Source: Leptospira sp.
Lineage (GTDB): Bacteria; Spirochaetota; Leptospiria; Leptospirales; Leptospiraceae
Length of the DNA: 64,000 nt
Assembly: GCA_016742255.1 (NCBI GenBank)
Contig: JACVCB010000017.1
Location: forward strand, 1 to 64,000
Reading direction: 5' to 3'
Shown here one piece after another: positions 9,259-19,500 of this stretch. Made by a program: the position numbers and the translations under genes. Each line of letters starts with the position of its first letter. The stretch's first letter is position 1. The notes beneath the pieces are model-generated. The model searched no databases. It was not told the origin of the DNA and saw only the letters and a list, made by a program, of their open reading frames with translations.

Positions 9259-9319
9259 TATCTTTTTTCCATGAATGATAAATGACTTGAAATTAGAACA
9301 AACCCACAAAGAACTATCA

Positions 9320-9341
9320 AGGGAGAAAAGTATTTCTCCCT
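9320..9341. other. perfect 9-bp hairpin just upstream of the glycosyltransferase start
   Basis: AGGGAGAAA (9320-9328) pairs perfectly with TTTCTCCCT (9333-9341) around a four-base loop, AGTA. The ATG of the glycosyltransferase lies six bases further on. No T-run follows, so it is not a standard plus-strand terminator. It occupies the place where a ribosome binding site should be and hides the only GGGAG sequence nearby. Confidence 0.55.
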
Positions 9342-9347
9342 CAGCAT

Positions 9348-10067
9348 ATGAAAAACAATCACTTAAGTATCGTGATCCCTTGTTATCGAGAATTGAATCG
9401 ATTACCAAACTATATCGAAACTTTGATCAATCATTTTCAATTTCATCCGAATATTGATTTTATCATCGTTGATGATGGTAGTCCAACAAGTGAATTTCAT
9501 AAACTACAAAAAAAATTAGAGCTATTTTTATCCAATCCAAAGTTGCAACTTTTTCATTATGAGATCAATTTAGGAAAAGGCGGTGCCATATCATTTGGAC
9601 TCTCTAAATCAAAAGGGAATTATTTAGGATTTATTGATGCTGATGGAGCAACTCCTGCTTACGAAGTGGAGAGAATCTGGAATTACATAAACAATCATAA
9701 AGAAGTAGACTTGGTAATCGGATCACGGATCCCAATGTTAGGCCGAAAAGTATCAAAATCATTCTATAGACACATTGCAAATCGGATGTTTTCGTTCTAC
9801 TTTAATCAAATTTTCAAAATTCAAATTTATGACCCACAATGTGGATGTAAAATATTCAAAAAATCAATTTACGAAGAATTAAAACCAAAAATTACCGACT
9901 TACGCTGGTTATGGGATACTCAATTACTTGTTTTATTTTATAGAAATCAATTCAAGATATCCGAATTTCCTATCGATTGGAATCAAATTCCTGAATCTAA
10001 ATTCAGCTTCTTTAAAGACAGTTTAGCAGTATTGTATTCGCTTTGGAAATATAGAAATATTAGATAA
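9348..10067 (+). CDS. family 2 glycosyltransferase (dolichyl-phosphate hexose synthase-like)
   Basis: A 239-residue GT-A fold enzyme. Motifs in order are LSIVIPCYRELNRLP, FIIVDDGS (nucleotide-sugar binding Asp residues), INLGKGGAISFGLSKSKGNY, FIDADGATP (DxD-like metal site), VIGSR and DPQCGCKIFKKSIYE. This order matches the ALG5/DPM1-type subgroup that moves a sugar from a nucleotide onto a lipid phosphate carrier. No membrane segments are visible, so it is probably peripheral. It converges with the cyclase gene, with 20 bp between stop codons. No clear ribosome binding site is seen apart from the sequence inside the hairpin. Confidence 0.85.
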   Translation: MKNNHLSIVIPCYRELNRLPNYIETLINHFQFHPNIDFIIVDDGSPTSEFHKLQKKLELFLSNPKLQLFHYEINLGKGGAISFGLSKSKGNYLGFIDADGATPAYEVERIWNYINNHKEVDLVIGSRIPMLGRKVSKSFYRHIANRMFSFYFNQIFKIQIYDPQCGCKIFKKSIYEELKPKITDLRWLWDTQLLVLFYRNQFKISEFPIDWNQIPESKFSFFKDSLAVLYSLWKYRNIR

Positions 10068-10087
10068 TAATACACCAAAAAAAATGA

Positions 10088-11368
10088 CTAGTTCGATTCA
10101 CGAACTGATTTTTTTTTCTCCGAAATCGCATAAATTTTTTTCGGAGAGCTGATTCCTTTCAATTTATGTTCGCCTAATTCTTCCCACCTAACCGGAATTT
10201 GTTTGGCTAAATTTTCGGAGGCAAGGACTGCTTTTCCTAACTCACCACACATTCCGGCTATTCGACTCGTCAAATTAACAGCTTCTCCAATCACAGTAAA
10301 ATCCAAACGATCCATAGATCCGATATTTCCATACAAGATTTCACCAGAATGCAAACCGACACCATGATGGATTGAAATTTTACCCTCTTTTTCTCTTTCT
10401 TGGTTTAATTGCGTTAACAATTCACCTAACTTACGTATTGCGAGTAACACTTTTTTGCCTACAACCAATTTGTTTTTCTCATTGTAGGGAAATACTGCAA
10501 GGACACCATCCCCTAACAACTTTAACACCTCTCCCCCAAATCTTTCAATTTGAGGAATCGCTACACCAAAATAATCATTTAATAACTTGATAACTTCTTC
10601 AGGTGGAAGGGTTTCACTTATGCCAGAATAATTTCGAATATCTGAAAACCAAATTACTGATTGTATATTCTCTAACTCACCTAAATAGATTTTACCAGAG
10701 TATACCGTTGAACCAGTTCTTTTCCCTAAATAAATACTGAGTAAGGATTCTGTGAGCTCTGATTGGATAAAAGTCCACCATTTCAGTGCAATCAGGTTTA
10801 AAGATTTTGTTAAAAAATCTACTTCTGTTTCATTAAATCCATTTGGTTTTTTCGTTAATAAACTTAAGAATGCATAACTATTCCCTTTTTGGATGACAGG
10901 AACGGCAAGATACCCGGTTCCGCCCAATGGTGCTAATTCTTCCAATATAGGATACGGATATTCTCCTTTTTTCTCGGGATCAAACTGATAATAATAAGTT
11001 TTTTTGGCAGTTAAAACATAATGAATGGGACTTGCTGTAAATTGAGAAGACTGAATAGAACCTAATCTAAATTTGGTGACCCGAATAGAAGAATCTGGAA
11101 ATTCGTAAAACAAACTCGAATGGAATAAAGAATTCACCTGAACATCAAATAGTTCTTTTTGAGAATTTGGTGCCCAAAGATAAGCCAACGTCTCTACTTG
11201 AGGGTGTAAAGTTTTTGTTCCCATATTCCCTCTCATGATATCAAAACCTAAAGATTGTAAGTATTGAATATAAGAATGGAATAAAACAGCGGGAGAATCA
11301 ATTTTGGGAAGTTCTACCAAATACCAATCCATAAAACTATCGAGTAAAGACTTGGATTCGTTTGTCAT
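10088..11368 (-). CDS. class III adenylate/guanylate cyclase with N-terminal GAF-like region
   Basis: In this 426-residue protein the C-terminal ~190 residues form a class III cyclase domain. WFSDIRNYSG carries the first metal-binding Asp (about residue 241), EVLKLLGDGVLAVF the substrate-site Lys and second metal Asp, and TVIGEAVNLTSRI the transition-state Asn and Arg. All key residues appear intact, so it should be active, most likely forming cAMP. The N-terminal half (about 60-215) looks like a GAF-type sensory domain. No membrane segment is visible. Leptospires carry many such cyclases. Confidence 0.87.
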   Translation of the reverse strand: MTNESKSLLDSFMDWYLVELPKIDSPAVLFHSYIQYLQSLGFDIMRGNMGTKTLHPQVETLAYLWAPNSQKELFDVQVNSLFHSSLFYEFPDSSIRVTKFRLGSIQSSQFTASPIHYVLTAKKTYYYQFDPEKKGEYPYPILEELAPLGGTGYLAVPVIQKGNSYAFLSLLTKKPNGFNETEVDFLTKSLNLIALKWWTFIQSELTESLLSIYLGKRTGSTVYSGKIYLGELENIQSVIWFSDIRNYSGISETLPPEEVIKLLNDYFGVAIPQIERFGGEVLKLLGDGVLAVFPYNEKNKLVVGKKVLLAIRKLGELLTQLNQEREKEGKISIHHGVGLHSGEILYGNIGSMDRLDFTVIGEAVNLTSRIAGMCGELGKAVLASENLAKQIPVRWEELGEHKLKGISSPKKIYAISEKKKSVRESN

Positions 11369-11414
11369 GGAATGTTTATTGGATAAGGAAAAAGAAAGAA
11401 GGCAAGAAAATAAA

Positions 11415-11445
11415 GAAAATCACCCTGCCAAAAGACAGGGTGAAT
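11415..11445 (-). terminator. Rho-independent terminator of icd
   Basis: CACCCTG (11421-11427) and CAGGGTG (11436-11442) form a 7-bp GC-rich stem a few bases beyond the icd stop codon. Reading the minus strand, the stem is followed by a T-rich tract (ATTTTCTTTATTTTC). Confidence 0.75.
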
Positions 11446-11453
11446 TGTTTTGT

Positions 11454-12665
11454 TTATTTGAGTTTAGCATCCAAACGTTTTTGTACAGCTTCCATGAATT
11501 GGAACGTATCCAATTCTGTCTTTTTTGCTGCCGTTGAAAGAGAAAGTAGATCTTTTGTCATTTCTCCCCCTTCAATTGTTTCGATGATTGCCTCTTCTAA
11601 TTTGTGAGCAAAATTCACTACATCTGGAGTTCCGTCGAGTTCTCCACGTTTTGCAAGTGCACCTGTCCAAGCAAAAATAGATGCTACTGAGTTTGTAGAA
11701 GTAGTTTCCCCTTTTTGGTACTTACGGTAGTGACGTGTCACAGTTCCGTGAGCTGCTTCGTATTCGTATTTTCCATCTGGAGATACAAGAACAGAAGTCA
11801 TAAGTCCAAGAGATCCAAAACCAGAAGCAACCATATCACTCATCACGTCACCATCATAGTTCATGAGAGCCCAAAGTTGACCACCCTCGTTTTTCATGAT
11901 TTGTGCAACTGCATCATCAATGAGGTAATAACTGTATGTGATACCTGCAGCTTTCATTGCAGATTCTTGTTCTTTTGCCATCGTATCAAAGATATCACGG
12001 AAACGAGCATGGTATTTTTTTGAAATGGTATCTTTTGTCGCAAACCAGATGCTGATTTTTTCAGATAATGCATATGTGAAACATGCTTTTGCAAAAGACT
12101 TAATAGACTCATCCAAGTTGTGCATCGCAAGAGCCACACCTGCACCTTTAAATTCATTTACTAACAGTCTTTGTTTTTCTTTTCCAGATGCGTCTGTATA
12201 AACGAGTTCTACTTTTCCTGGACCATCTACAAGAATCTCTACATCACGATAGATGTCACCGTATGCATGACGACCAATCGCGATTGGTTTTTTCCAAGAA
12301 TTAACAGCCGCTGGAATGTTTTTGATAATGATTGGTTTACGAAATACAGTTCCATCTAAAATTGCACGGATTGTTCCGTTAGGTGATTTCCACTCTTGTT
12401 TTAAATTGTATTCTTTTACCCGGTCAGCATTTGGAGTGATTGTCGCACATTTCACACCAACACCGTGTTTTTTGATCGCATTAGCAGAATCAACAGTTAC
12501 TTGGTCATCCGTTTTATCACGATATTCTACACCGAGATCATAATACTCTAATGTAATATCTAAGTAAGGGTGAATGAAACGATCTTTGATTTCTTTCCAG
12601 ATGATTCTTGTCATTTCATCGCCGTCTAACTCGACTAACGGTGTTTTTACTTTAATTTTTCCCAT
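11454..12665 (-). CDS. icd: NADP-dependent isocitrate dehydrogenase, eukaryote-like homodimeric type
   Basis: The enzyme converts isocitrate to 2-oxoglutarate and CO2 in the TCA cycle, reducing NADP. The 403-residue sequence starts [19 protein letters not shown] and contains [19 protein letters not shown] (substrate-binding Ser/Asn/Arg region), [32 protein letters not shown] and [11 protein letters not shown]. These match the eukaryotic cytosolic/mitochondrial subfamily (type II) rather than the E. coli type. It is followed by a strong terminator and preceded 46 bp upstream by a same-strand gene. Confidence 0.95.
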   Translation of the reverse strand: MGKIKVKTPLVELDGDEMTRIIWKEIKDRFIHPYLDITLEYYDLGVEYRDKTDDQVTVDSANAIKKHGVGVKCATITPNADRVKEYNLKQEWKSPNGTIRAILDGTVFRKPIIIKNIPAAVNSWKKPIAIGRHAYGDIYRDVEILVDGPGKVELVYTDASGKEKQRLLVNEFKGAGVALAMHNLDESIKSFAKACFTYALSEKISIWFATKDTISKKYHARFRDIFDTMAKEQESAMKAAGITYSYYLIDDAVAQIMKNEGGQLWALMNYDGDVMSDMVASGFGSLGLMTSVLVSPDGKYEYEAAHGTVTRHYRKYQKGETTSTNSVASIFAWTGALAKRGELDGTPDVVNFAHKLEEAIIETIEGGEMTKDLLSLSTAAKKTELDTFQFMEAVQKRLDAKLK

Positions 12666-12711
12666 TGATTTCTCCTAAACTCATACTATTTTAACTTAAA
12701 AATTATAAGAC

Positions 12712-13278
12712 TTAATTTGAACTGCCCAAATAACGATTCCAAATATAATGACAGAACTCTGTCGAATTATTGATCGCTCCTGAAATGGTATGGATTCCAG
12801 TGAAGGATGTATATCTTTTTCTATATGCGTCCGATTCAGAAACAAGAGAAAGTTTCGCTTCTAATTGGAGTAAAACTTCTTTCCAGGATTCACAATGTTC
12901 GACTACAAAAGGATCATTTGCATTAATTTTTAATTGGTTGGCTTCCGTAATGTGAATTTCCCAAAAATGAGTTGGAAATGCAGGAGGAGTATAACGATCA
13001 CGTATGGTTTCCAAATCCTTTTCGATTTCCTGGTCTTTGAAACTATGAAAAAAGAAAAAACTACTGAGTTTGAGTGAGATGGGCAAATAAAACCGAAAGG
13101 TTTTGTCATAGGATACCATTTGGTTTAACACCCAAAGGGGTGATTTTCCGGTTTTCCCTTTTTCTTGGAAGGATTTGGCATCCATTTTAGCCAATTCATC
13201 AAAACAGTATTGGGCGAACCGAAGTTTCTCTTTCCAGAATATTTCTAAGATCTCCGTGACCATGTCTGTTTCGTTCAT
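12712..13278 (-). CDS. hypothetical protein, helix-rich
   Basis: About 188 residues from the ATG at 13278; the frame stays open to an ATG at 13368, which would give 218. The sequence is helical and aromatic-rich, with repeated His/Glu (FWEIHITEAN, FVVEHCESW). The arrangement loosely recalls DinB/YfiT-type four-helix proteins, but no metal site can be assigned with confidence. The longer form would overlap the start of the divergent gene at 13358, so the shorter form is preferred. It may be co-transcribed with icd. Confidence 0.5.
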   Translation of the reverse strand: MNETDMVTEILEIFWKEKLRFAQYCFDELAKMDAKSFQEKGKTGKSPLWVLNQMVSYDKTFRFYLPISLKLSSFFFFHSFKDQEIEKDLETIRDRYTPPAFPTHFWEIHITEANQLKINANDPFVVEHCESWKEVLLQLEAKLSLVSESDAYRKRYTSFTGIHTISGAINNSTEFCHYIWNRYLGSSN

Positions 13279-13357
13279 CTTGGATAGGGGAAAGTATTTT
13301 TCAAGTGAGAATCCGTTTTTGAGAACCAAGTCACTCTCTCGTTTACCTCCCTTTGGT

Positions 13358-13732
13358 ATGAATGACAATGATTTATCCTGGCATGAATTGGTTTCGAAAA
13401 AGGAAGAGTTTTTACATATCCTTAGGATTTTAAACCATTATTACGAAATGAGAGGGGAAACCAAATCCAAACAATTTGGATTTAGGCGACTTCTTGCCGA
13501 TTCTGATCCAAACTCTGTCCAAATCTTTTTTGCAAAGATAGGCCCGTTTGAATACCAAGTAGCTTGCCGCATTTTACCCCATGAGGAAACGGAAACCTGG
13601 ATCCATGTGGATGGCATAGCCGAGGAAAGGGAGCGCTTACGACAAATTGGAAATACAGAACACCCAGTGTTCTCTTTAGTGTGTTTGGGTGATCTCTATT
13701 CGATCTCCGTTCCGACTCTTTTATCCATTTAA
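13358..13732 (+). CDS. small hypothetical protein
   Basis: A 124-residue product starting MNDNDLSWHELVSKKEEF. It has an N-terminal helix, a basic segment (KSKQFGFRRLLADSD) and a beta-rich C-terminal half (VQIFFAKIGPFEYQVACRIL, then TWIHVDGIAEERERL). No family was recognised, and no membrane or secretion signal is seen. It lacks a clear ribosome binding site and its 5' end lies close to, or overlaps, the divergent gene. The longer frame from 13175 is antisense to that gene and was not used. Confidence 0.5.
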   Translation: MNDNDLSWHELVSKKEEFLHILRILNHYYEMRGETKSKQFGFRRLLADSDPNSVQIFFAKIGPFEYQVACRILPHEETETWIHVDGIAEERERLRQIGNTEHPVFSLVCLGDLYSISVPTLLSI

Positions 13733-13782
13733 AGGAAATCCCCAAGAAAAACCTTGCTTCTTTTTTCAGGCCCATTTAGTCT

Positions 13783-14826
13783 TTGGCGGTGCGATGGAAG
13801 AGTAACATTGGTAACCTCCTATTGATTGTTTTGGTTTTTGTAAGTGTATCCCAAAACCTTTCTGCTGAAGATTTTAAAACACAACACTACCCTGAAGAAG
13901 GTTATCTGCAAGGTTGGAATTTTACCTTTCGAAATGAAAAGTACAATCTCTTTGCAACTTTTCTTGTGAGTAATTTTGGTCCTGGTTCCTTAAACAATGG
14001 AATCTCATTACTGTTAAAAACCAAAGAACAACCTGTCTTTTATTCCACTCGCGAATTTGATGCAGAAGACTATGAATTTAAAAAAGGACAGTTTTACCAA
14101 CGAAGTGGTGAAAACTGGATGGAATATAAAAACGGAGTGTATTCGTTTTATATGAACTATGGTGATTGGGAAATCAAACTGGATTACAAACCACGTAGAG
14201 GCAATGTTCCCATTTCCAAAGGAAAATTTCCTTTAATGGAAAAAGGAAAATTCGTACAAGCTGACATCCCTTTTTCCTATTCTACAGTCACGGGAACCAT
14301 TCGCTACAAAGATGTAACAGAAGAAGTAAAAGGTGTAGGTGGACTCGAACATATCCTTACCAATGAAGCAGTTTATCAATTTTCCAAAAAATGGGAACTG
14401 GTACGTTCCCAAACGAAAGACAATTATCGAATTTTTACAGGTGGTTTTATTGGAAATTCTAATTTCCCAGGTGAATTTTTCCGTAGAGTTGCTGTTCTCA
14501 ATCCATCAGGAAATTTAATCTTAGAAGGAACAGTTGAGAGGGTAGAAGTTTTAGAATGGGAAAAAGAACCTACTTCCGGTTATACGATCCCAAAATCGGA
14601 AATTTTATACTTCCAAAATGAAACTTGTAAATTGAATGTAAAACGAACTCGTCCCATCGCAACCATGAGTGCCTTGGAAAATATTTCTTCTTTTTTACGA
14701 TTTTTCATCCAATTGTTTTTTGCAAAACCCTACCAAATCCATTGGTTAGCAGAACTTAAATTAGAATGCCCTGAATATTCAGGGGAAGCAAAAGGTTACC
14801 ATTCCAATTATTTGATTAACGAGTGA
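13783..14826 (+). CDS. secreted AttH/CrtC-like (lipocalin-like) protein
   Basis: A 347-residue protein with an N-terminal signal peptide ending around SQNLSAEDF. The mature part has YLQGWNFTFRNEKYNLFATF near its start, a long beta-rich body, and conserved-looking GVGGLEHILTN. This pattern resembles the AttH / hydroxyneurosporene synthase (CrtC) / Svf1 superfamily of two lipocalin-like barrels, which bind or modify lipids. The assignment is tentative. The start is TTG at 13783 or GTG at 13789. It is convergent with the MBL hydrolase gene. Confidence 0.55.
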   Translation: MAVRWKSNIGNLLLIVLVFVSVSQNLSAEDFKTQHYPEEGYLQGWNFTFRNEKYNLFATFLVSNFGPGSLNNGISLLLKTKEQPVFYSTREFDAEDYEFKKGQFYQRSGENWMEYKNGVYSFYMNYGDWEIKLDYKPRRGNVPISKGKFPLMEKGKFVQADIPFSYSTVTGTIRYKDVTEEVKGVGGLEHILTNEAVYQFSKKWELVRSQTKDNYRIFTGGFIGNSNFPGEFFRRVAVLNPSGNLILEGTVERVEVLEWEKEPTSGYTIPKSEILYFQNETCKLNVKRTRPIATMSALENISSFLRFFIQLFFAKPYQIHWLAELKLECPEYSGEAKGYHSNYLINE

Positions 14827-14842
14827 TTGTCTGTAGCAAGTC

Positions 14843-15790
14843 TTATAAAATAAACTTTTGGCCTTCATGTGCAATGTGTACTTGCATCCCACCTGGTTTT
14901 AATAAACGTGCTTCATCTAAGATGATCCTTGCCACTTCATGGTCAGTATGGTCAGGTTCATGGTGAGTTAAAACCACAGATCGGATTTCCATCATTTCTG
15001 CGAATTCAACAGCCTTGCTGACTGCAGTATGCCCCCAACCTATTTTTTTCTCCGCTTCAGAAGTGCTATACTGTGCATCGATGATGATAAGATCTGCGCC
15101 AGCAATTTGGGGTTTCATCTTTAATAAATGTTCTCTATCTTCTTCACGGTATTCAACATCCGTACAAAATAAAAATATTTTATTCCCTTCTCTAATCCTG
15201 TAACCTGTACACGAACCTGGATGGCGAAGCCCAAAAGGAATGATTTTTAGACCACCTAACATATAGGATTCAAATTCTTTCCATAGATGGAAATGTTTTT
15301 TAGAAGCCATCTGTTGGAAGGTGACAGGAAAGTTTTCTGGGTGTTGTTGTCTTTCCAAACGTTCTTCTAAATTGGGTATACAAGAATAAAAATGAATGTT
15401 AACTGAAGGAGAATAACCTGGTTTGAAAAAAGGCCAACCTTGGATATGATCCCAATGTGTGTGAGAAACAAGAATATGGAGATCTATCTCTTTTCCACTA
15501 AAAGCTTCTTGTGCCAGTTGGTTTCCAAGTACACGTAACCCAGTTCCCATATCCAAAATCACTCTTTCTCCACCATCACCTTCGATCAAAACACAGGTTG
15601 TATTGCCACCTAAGTCTTGTGAGAGAGGGATTGGTAGATGGTTTAAAAACTCCTCTTCGGAAAAACCGTTTGGATCTTTTTTCCACTCTTCTTTTGCTAA
15701 ATGCAGAATCTTTAAGGTTTTTTCTCGTTGTTCCTGTTTTGAAATCGGAGTGGGAAGACTACCTCTCACACCAAAAAGAGTTATTTTCAT
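14843..15790 (-). CDS. MBL-fold metallo-hydrolase
   Basis: The 315-residue protein begins MKITLFGVRGSLPTP, a start shared by MBL-fold proteins related to cyclic-nucleotide phosphodiesterases and RNase Z-like enzymes. The metal motif HTHWDH is in ILVSHTHWDHIQGWPFF, with later ligands in RHPGSCTGYR, FCTDVEYRE and VLTHHEPDHTDHE. It should bind two metal ions; its phosphodiester, lactone or other substrate is unknown. It has no signal peptide and is divergent from trmB, 48 bp apart. Confidence 0.85.
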   Translation of the reverse strand: MKITLFGVRGSLPTPISKQEQREKTLKILHLAKEEWKKDPNGFSEEEFLNHLPIPLSQDLGGNTTCVLIEGDGGERVILDMGTGLRVLGNQLAQEAFSGKEIDLHILVSHTHWDHIQGWPFFKPGYSPSVNIHFYSCIPNLEERLERQQHPENFPVTFQQMASKKHFHLWKEFESYMLGGLKIIPFGLRHPGSCTGYRIREGNKIFLFCTDVEYREEDREHLLKMKPQIAGADLIIIDAQYSTSEAEKKIGWGHTAVSKAVEFAEMMEIRSVVLTHHEPDHTDHEVARIILDEARLLKPGGMQVHIAHEGQKFIL

Positions 15791-15838
15791 CTAGTTCCTT
15801 TTAAAAATCCTGACATTAAATCATCGGAAGAAAAGCAA

Positions 15839-16498
15839 TTGTTAGTTAATCCAGAAATCCAAGAAAAACTTTGGAAGTTTACCATTAGATCTTCCTACAA
15901 GTCTGACTATCTCCTGCAACCTAACGAACGCGGGAAAAAAATCGACCTAAAAAATTCTTTCCCTGCTCACACCAAAAACTTTGTTTTGGAGTTAGGTTCT
16001 GGTTGGGGTGAAGTTGCCATTGAATTGGCAAAAAATGACCAACAAACAGGTTACCTACTCATGGAAAAAAAGGTAAACCGCATCATCCACACCGAAAAAC
16101 AAAGAAAAACGTTAGGTTTGGAAAATATTCGTTATATGACCGTTAACTTCCAATGGTTTTTCGATGAACTCCTTGAGAAAGAAATTTTTGACAAAATCAT
16201 CATCAATTTTCCCGATCCCTGGCCCAAAAAAAAGCATCATAAAAACAGACTGATGCAACCTCATATGATACAACAAATATACAGTTTGTTAAAACCAGGT
16301 GGTGAACTTTTATTTGCTACTGACTATGGTCCTTATGCGAGAAAAACCATCTCCCTATTTCGGAAATTTCCTGAGTTTTTATGGAAGAATAAAGAATACG
16401 AATTTGAGAGGCCTGGATTTCCCATTTCATTTTTTGAGGCGGAAAAACGAGGTGAAGGGAAGCGGATTTATTACTTAAAACGAACCAAACCTTTATGA
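15839..16498 (+). CDS. trmB: tRNA (guanine-N7-)-methyltransferase
   Basis: TrmB uses S-adenosylmethionine to methylate G46 in the variable loop of tRNAs. The 219-residue sequence carries the SAM motif VLELGSGWGE and the family signature INFPDPWPKKKHHKNRL, followed by LKPGGELLFATDY. Length fits the family. The start is TTG, supported by GGAAG eight bases upstream and by the absence of a better in-frame codon. It is divergent from the MBL hydrolase gene and converges on the large TPR lipoprotein gene. Confidence 0.93.
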   Translation: MLVNPEIQEKLWKFTIRSSYKSDYLLQPNERGKKIDLKNSFPAHTKNFVLELGSGWGEVAIELAKNDQQTGYLLMEKKVNRIIHTEKQRKTLGLENIRYMTVNFQWFFDELLEKEIFDKIIINFPDPWPKKKHHKNRLMQPHMIQQIYSLLKPGGELLFATDYGPYARKTISLFRKFPEFLWKNKEYEFERPGFPISFFEAEKRGEGKRIYYLKRTKPL

Positions 16499-16575
16499 TT
16501 CGTTATATCGTTTTTCATCCGCACCTACCGGTTTAGATTTCAGTAAAATGAAGTTTGATGGAAAACCCAAACACT

Positions 16576-19500
16576 CTAATCTACGGTCACCGTGCTGATT
16601 CGCAAACCGTCACGATCACCTTTCCAAGGGACTGGTGTTTTTTCCTTTCCTTTGATGATCACTAATTCCTTAGATCTTCCTTCGACTACCAAACCATCCA
16701 TAGGGTAATAAAAATCACCTTCGATTTGGTATGAATCTTTCCATTTTGAGCCACCTTTCCAAAGATAGGTGGTGTTCTCTGTATTTACAAGGAGTGAGTC
16801 GGGATTTTTTAAAACAGATCTTACCGATTCAGTTTTGCCGATGGCATATAATTTTGCTTTTTCAGTGCCTTCGTAGATTTGGCCACCAAGTTGAACCAAA
16901 CAAGATTCTTCAAGACAACCTAAGAAATTTGCAGACTCTTTTGTATCTTTTTTGGCGATAGGAAGTGATATTTTAGATTCCTTTTCATTTGGCACAGATG
17001 GACTAAAAACTTGTACTAAAAAGTCTTTTTTAGTATCACGAATCACAAATAGTTTTCCTTCCCCATTAAGAGAGAATCCAACAAAATCATTTCCATTCCA
17101 TTCTTCTTGGATTTCTAAATTTGGATTGGTACGAACCAGTTTTCGATTGGGAGATTTATCTTTTTCCAATAAGAGAAAAAATCCATTATTGTCAGCTGAC
17201 CCTTGTTTTACTTTCCAACCAGCTAATACCTGTTTTTTGAAAGACATCTTTCCTGATTCAGGATAAATTTTGGTTGCAGTATCATTGGAAATTCCTACGA
17301 GTTCTTTACCCGCCACAAGTAACTGGAATGGAGTAGAAGTGTATTGTTTCCAAACAAGTTCCTTGGTGATGCGGTCATAACCTACTATCGCAGTTCCATA
17401 GTTTACGATGATACGATTTGGGTACACAATCGGAGTAGAAACTGGTGTTCCCGATAAATTGAGATCTGTTACATGGAGTGGTTCATCATCTAAAGCATCA
17501 GAAGGAAGTAACCTTGCGTATTTTGTTTCACCATATTCACGTAAGATTTTTTCTTTTACTGCATTTCGTTTGGACTTGGTTTTCTCGGATGGAGATTGTT
17601 TTTGTTTTGCATCCAAGATACGGAATTGGGCAAACATTGCTTCTGCAGATGGTTCTTCTTTTAAAACACGATCAATGGTTTTTTCAGCTTCATCCAATTT
17701 ATTTTCTTTGAAGTAAATGTACGCCAATTGGATTTCACCATCCATAAAATCAGGATCTGATTTACGAATGGATTCAAGAATTGATTTTGCTTCGTTTGTA
17801 AGATCTTCATTGAAATAAGCAATTGCTAAGTTATAAGAAGAAAGTCCAAATTCGGAATCTTTTGCTCTAGCCTTTTCAAATTCACGTTTGGCTGCATCCA
17901 TTTGGTTCAATTTATAATACGCAAGACCTTTTGCGACATTACTTGGAGCAAAGTTTGGATTCACTAGGATAGCTTTGTCAAATTCACCAATCGCTGCTTC
18001 ATAATTTTTACGCTTCATGGTAACAAGACCTAACATGTAATAGGCGTAATATGAATCTGGCTTTTCTCTTAAAATGTCATAGAAACCATCTTCGGCACGT
18101 TTGAGTTCTCCCTTTTTATAGTAGAAGGAATAAATCCCTTCTTTGAAAGAGATGGCATTTTCTTTATTGGATTTTACAGCATTTTCTAAAATGGAGAGGC
18201 CTTTTTCCTCTTCTCCTTTTTCAATATAACACTCTGCAATTTTGACAAGGAGAGAAGCTTTTGGCACTCGGTCATATGCTTTTTGGTAAGGTGTCACAGC
18301 TTCAATGAATTTTTTACGATTAAAAAGTGTATTACCTTCTTTGACTAATGGTAATATCTCCGCAAAACGAGAGTTCTCCGAAACAGTTTTTTCAGTTTCA
18401 ATGAGTTCAGGAATGTCCTTTGTGTATTTTTTGGATTTTTGAATGAACTCGTTTGCTTTTGTATAATTCTCTTTTGTATTTTCCTCTACAGCTCGTTTGT
18501 AGTACAAACTTCCCAATCGATAATCTACTGCTTCATTTCCTGGGAACTTTTTCTTAATTCCCATATAAATGGACTCAGCTTCATCCCACTTACTTGCATC
18601 CTCTGCAATCCTTCCCAGTGTGATGGCACTAAATGGATCTGTAGCGGAAAGAGTTTCCAATTTTTTAATGTATTCTTTTTCTTTTTTGGACTCACCCGTT
18701 TTTGCATACACACGAGCTAGGCCTTGTAACGCTCCTGGATTGGCATTGTCCAAACGGTAAGCTTCTAAGTAAGAACCTTCTGCTTTTTTGTATTCACTGA
18801 ACGCAAAGTATCCACGGCCAAAGGCATTTTGAACGGCTGGGTTTTCAGGATTTACACCCATTGCTTTGCCATATTCATCAAACGCTTGTTTACGTTTTCC
18901 TTGGCGTAAAAAAGCATCACCACTTGCTATGAATTTTTGTGATTCTGCTAAGACTTTCGCTTTTCTGATGTCTTCTTTTTTTGCTTTTGGATGTGTTTCA
19001 GCTTTTTTTAAAACATCTAATGCTTCATCAAAACGACCTGAATCAATTAAAACATATGCCAAATTCATTTTAGGTTCGATAAAATTTGGATCCCAAGCGG
19101 ATGCATCTTGGAAACTAAGTGTTGCTTTTTTTACTTCACCCCATTTCCACTCACATATCCCTTGTTTGTTGCGAATCTCAGCGTTTTTAGGAACTTTTTG
19201 TAAGGCTTGTTTGGAAGTTTTTAAACAATCTGAATAATTGTGTGTTTGAATGAGAACGTTACACAGACCAACGTACGCATTTGCATTTGTATCAGAGAGG
19301 GAGATAGATTTTTTAAAACTCTCTTCACTCTCTTTCAATTTTCCATTTAATAATTGTGCGTTCCCTAAAAAGGACCATACCGAAGCATTTTGAGGCTGTA
19401 ATTCCGAAGCTTTTTTGAATTCGTTAGTTGCTTCTGCATAATTTTTTTTGTTTAAAAAATCATTTCCTCTTTGGATGAGAGAAGCAATTTTAGTGGAAAG

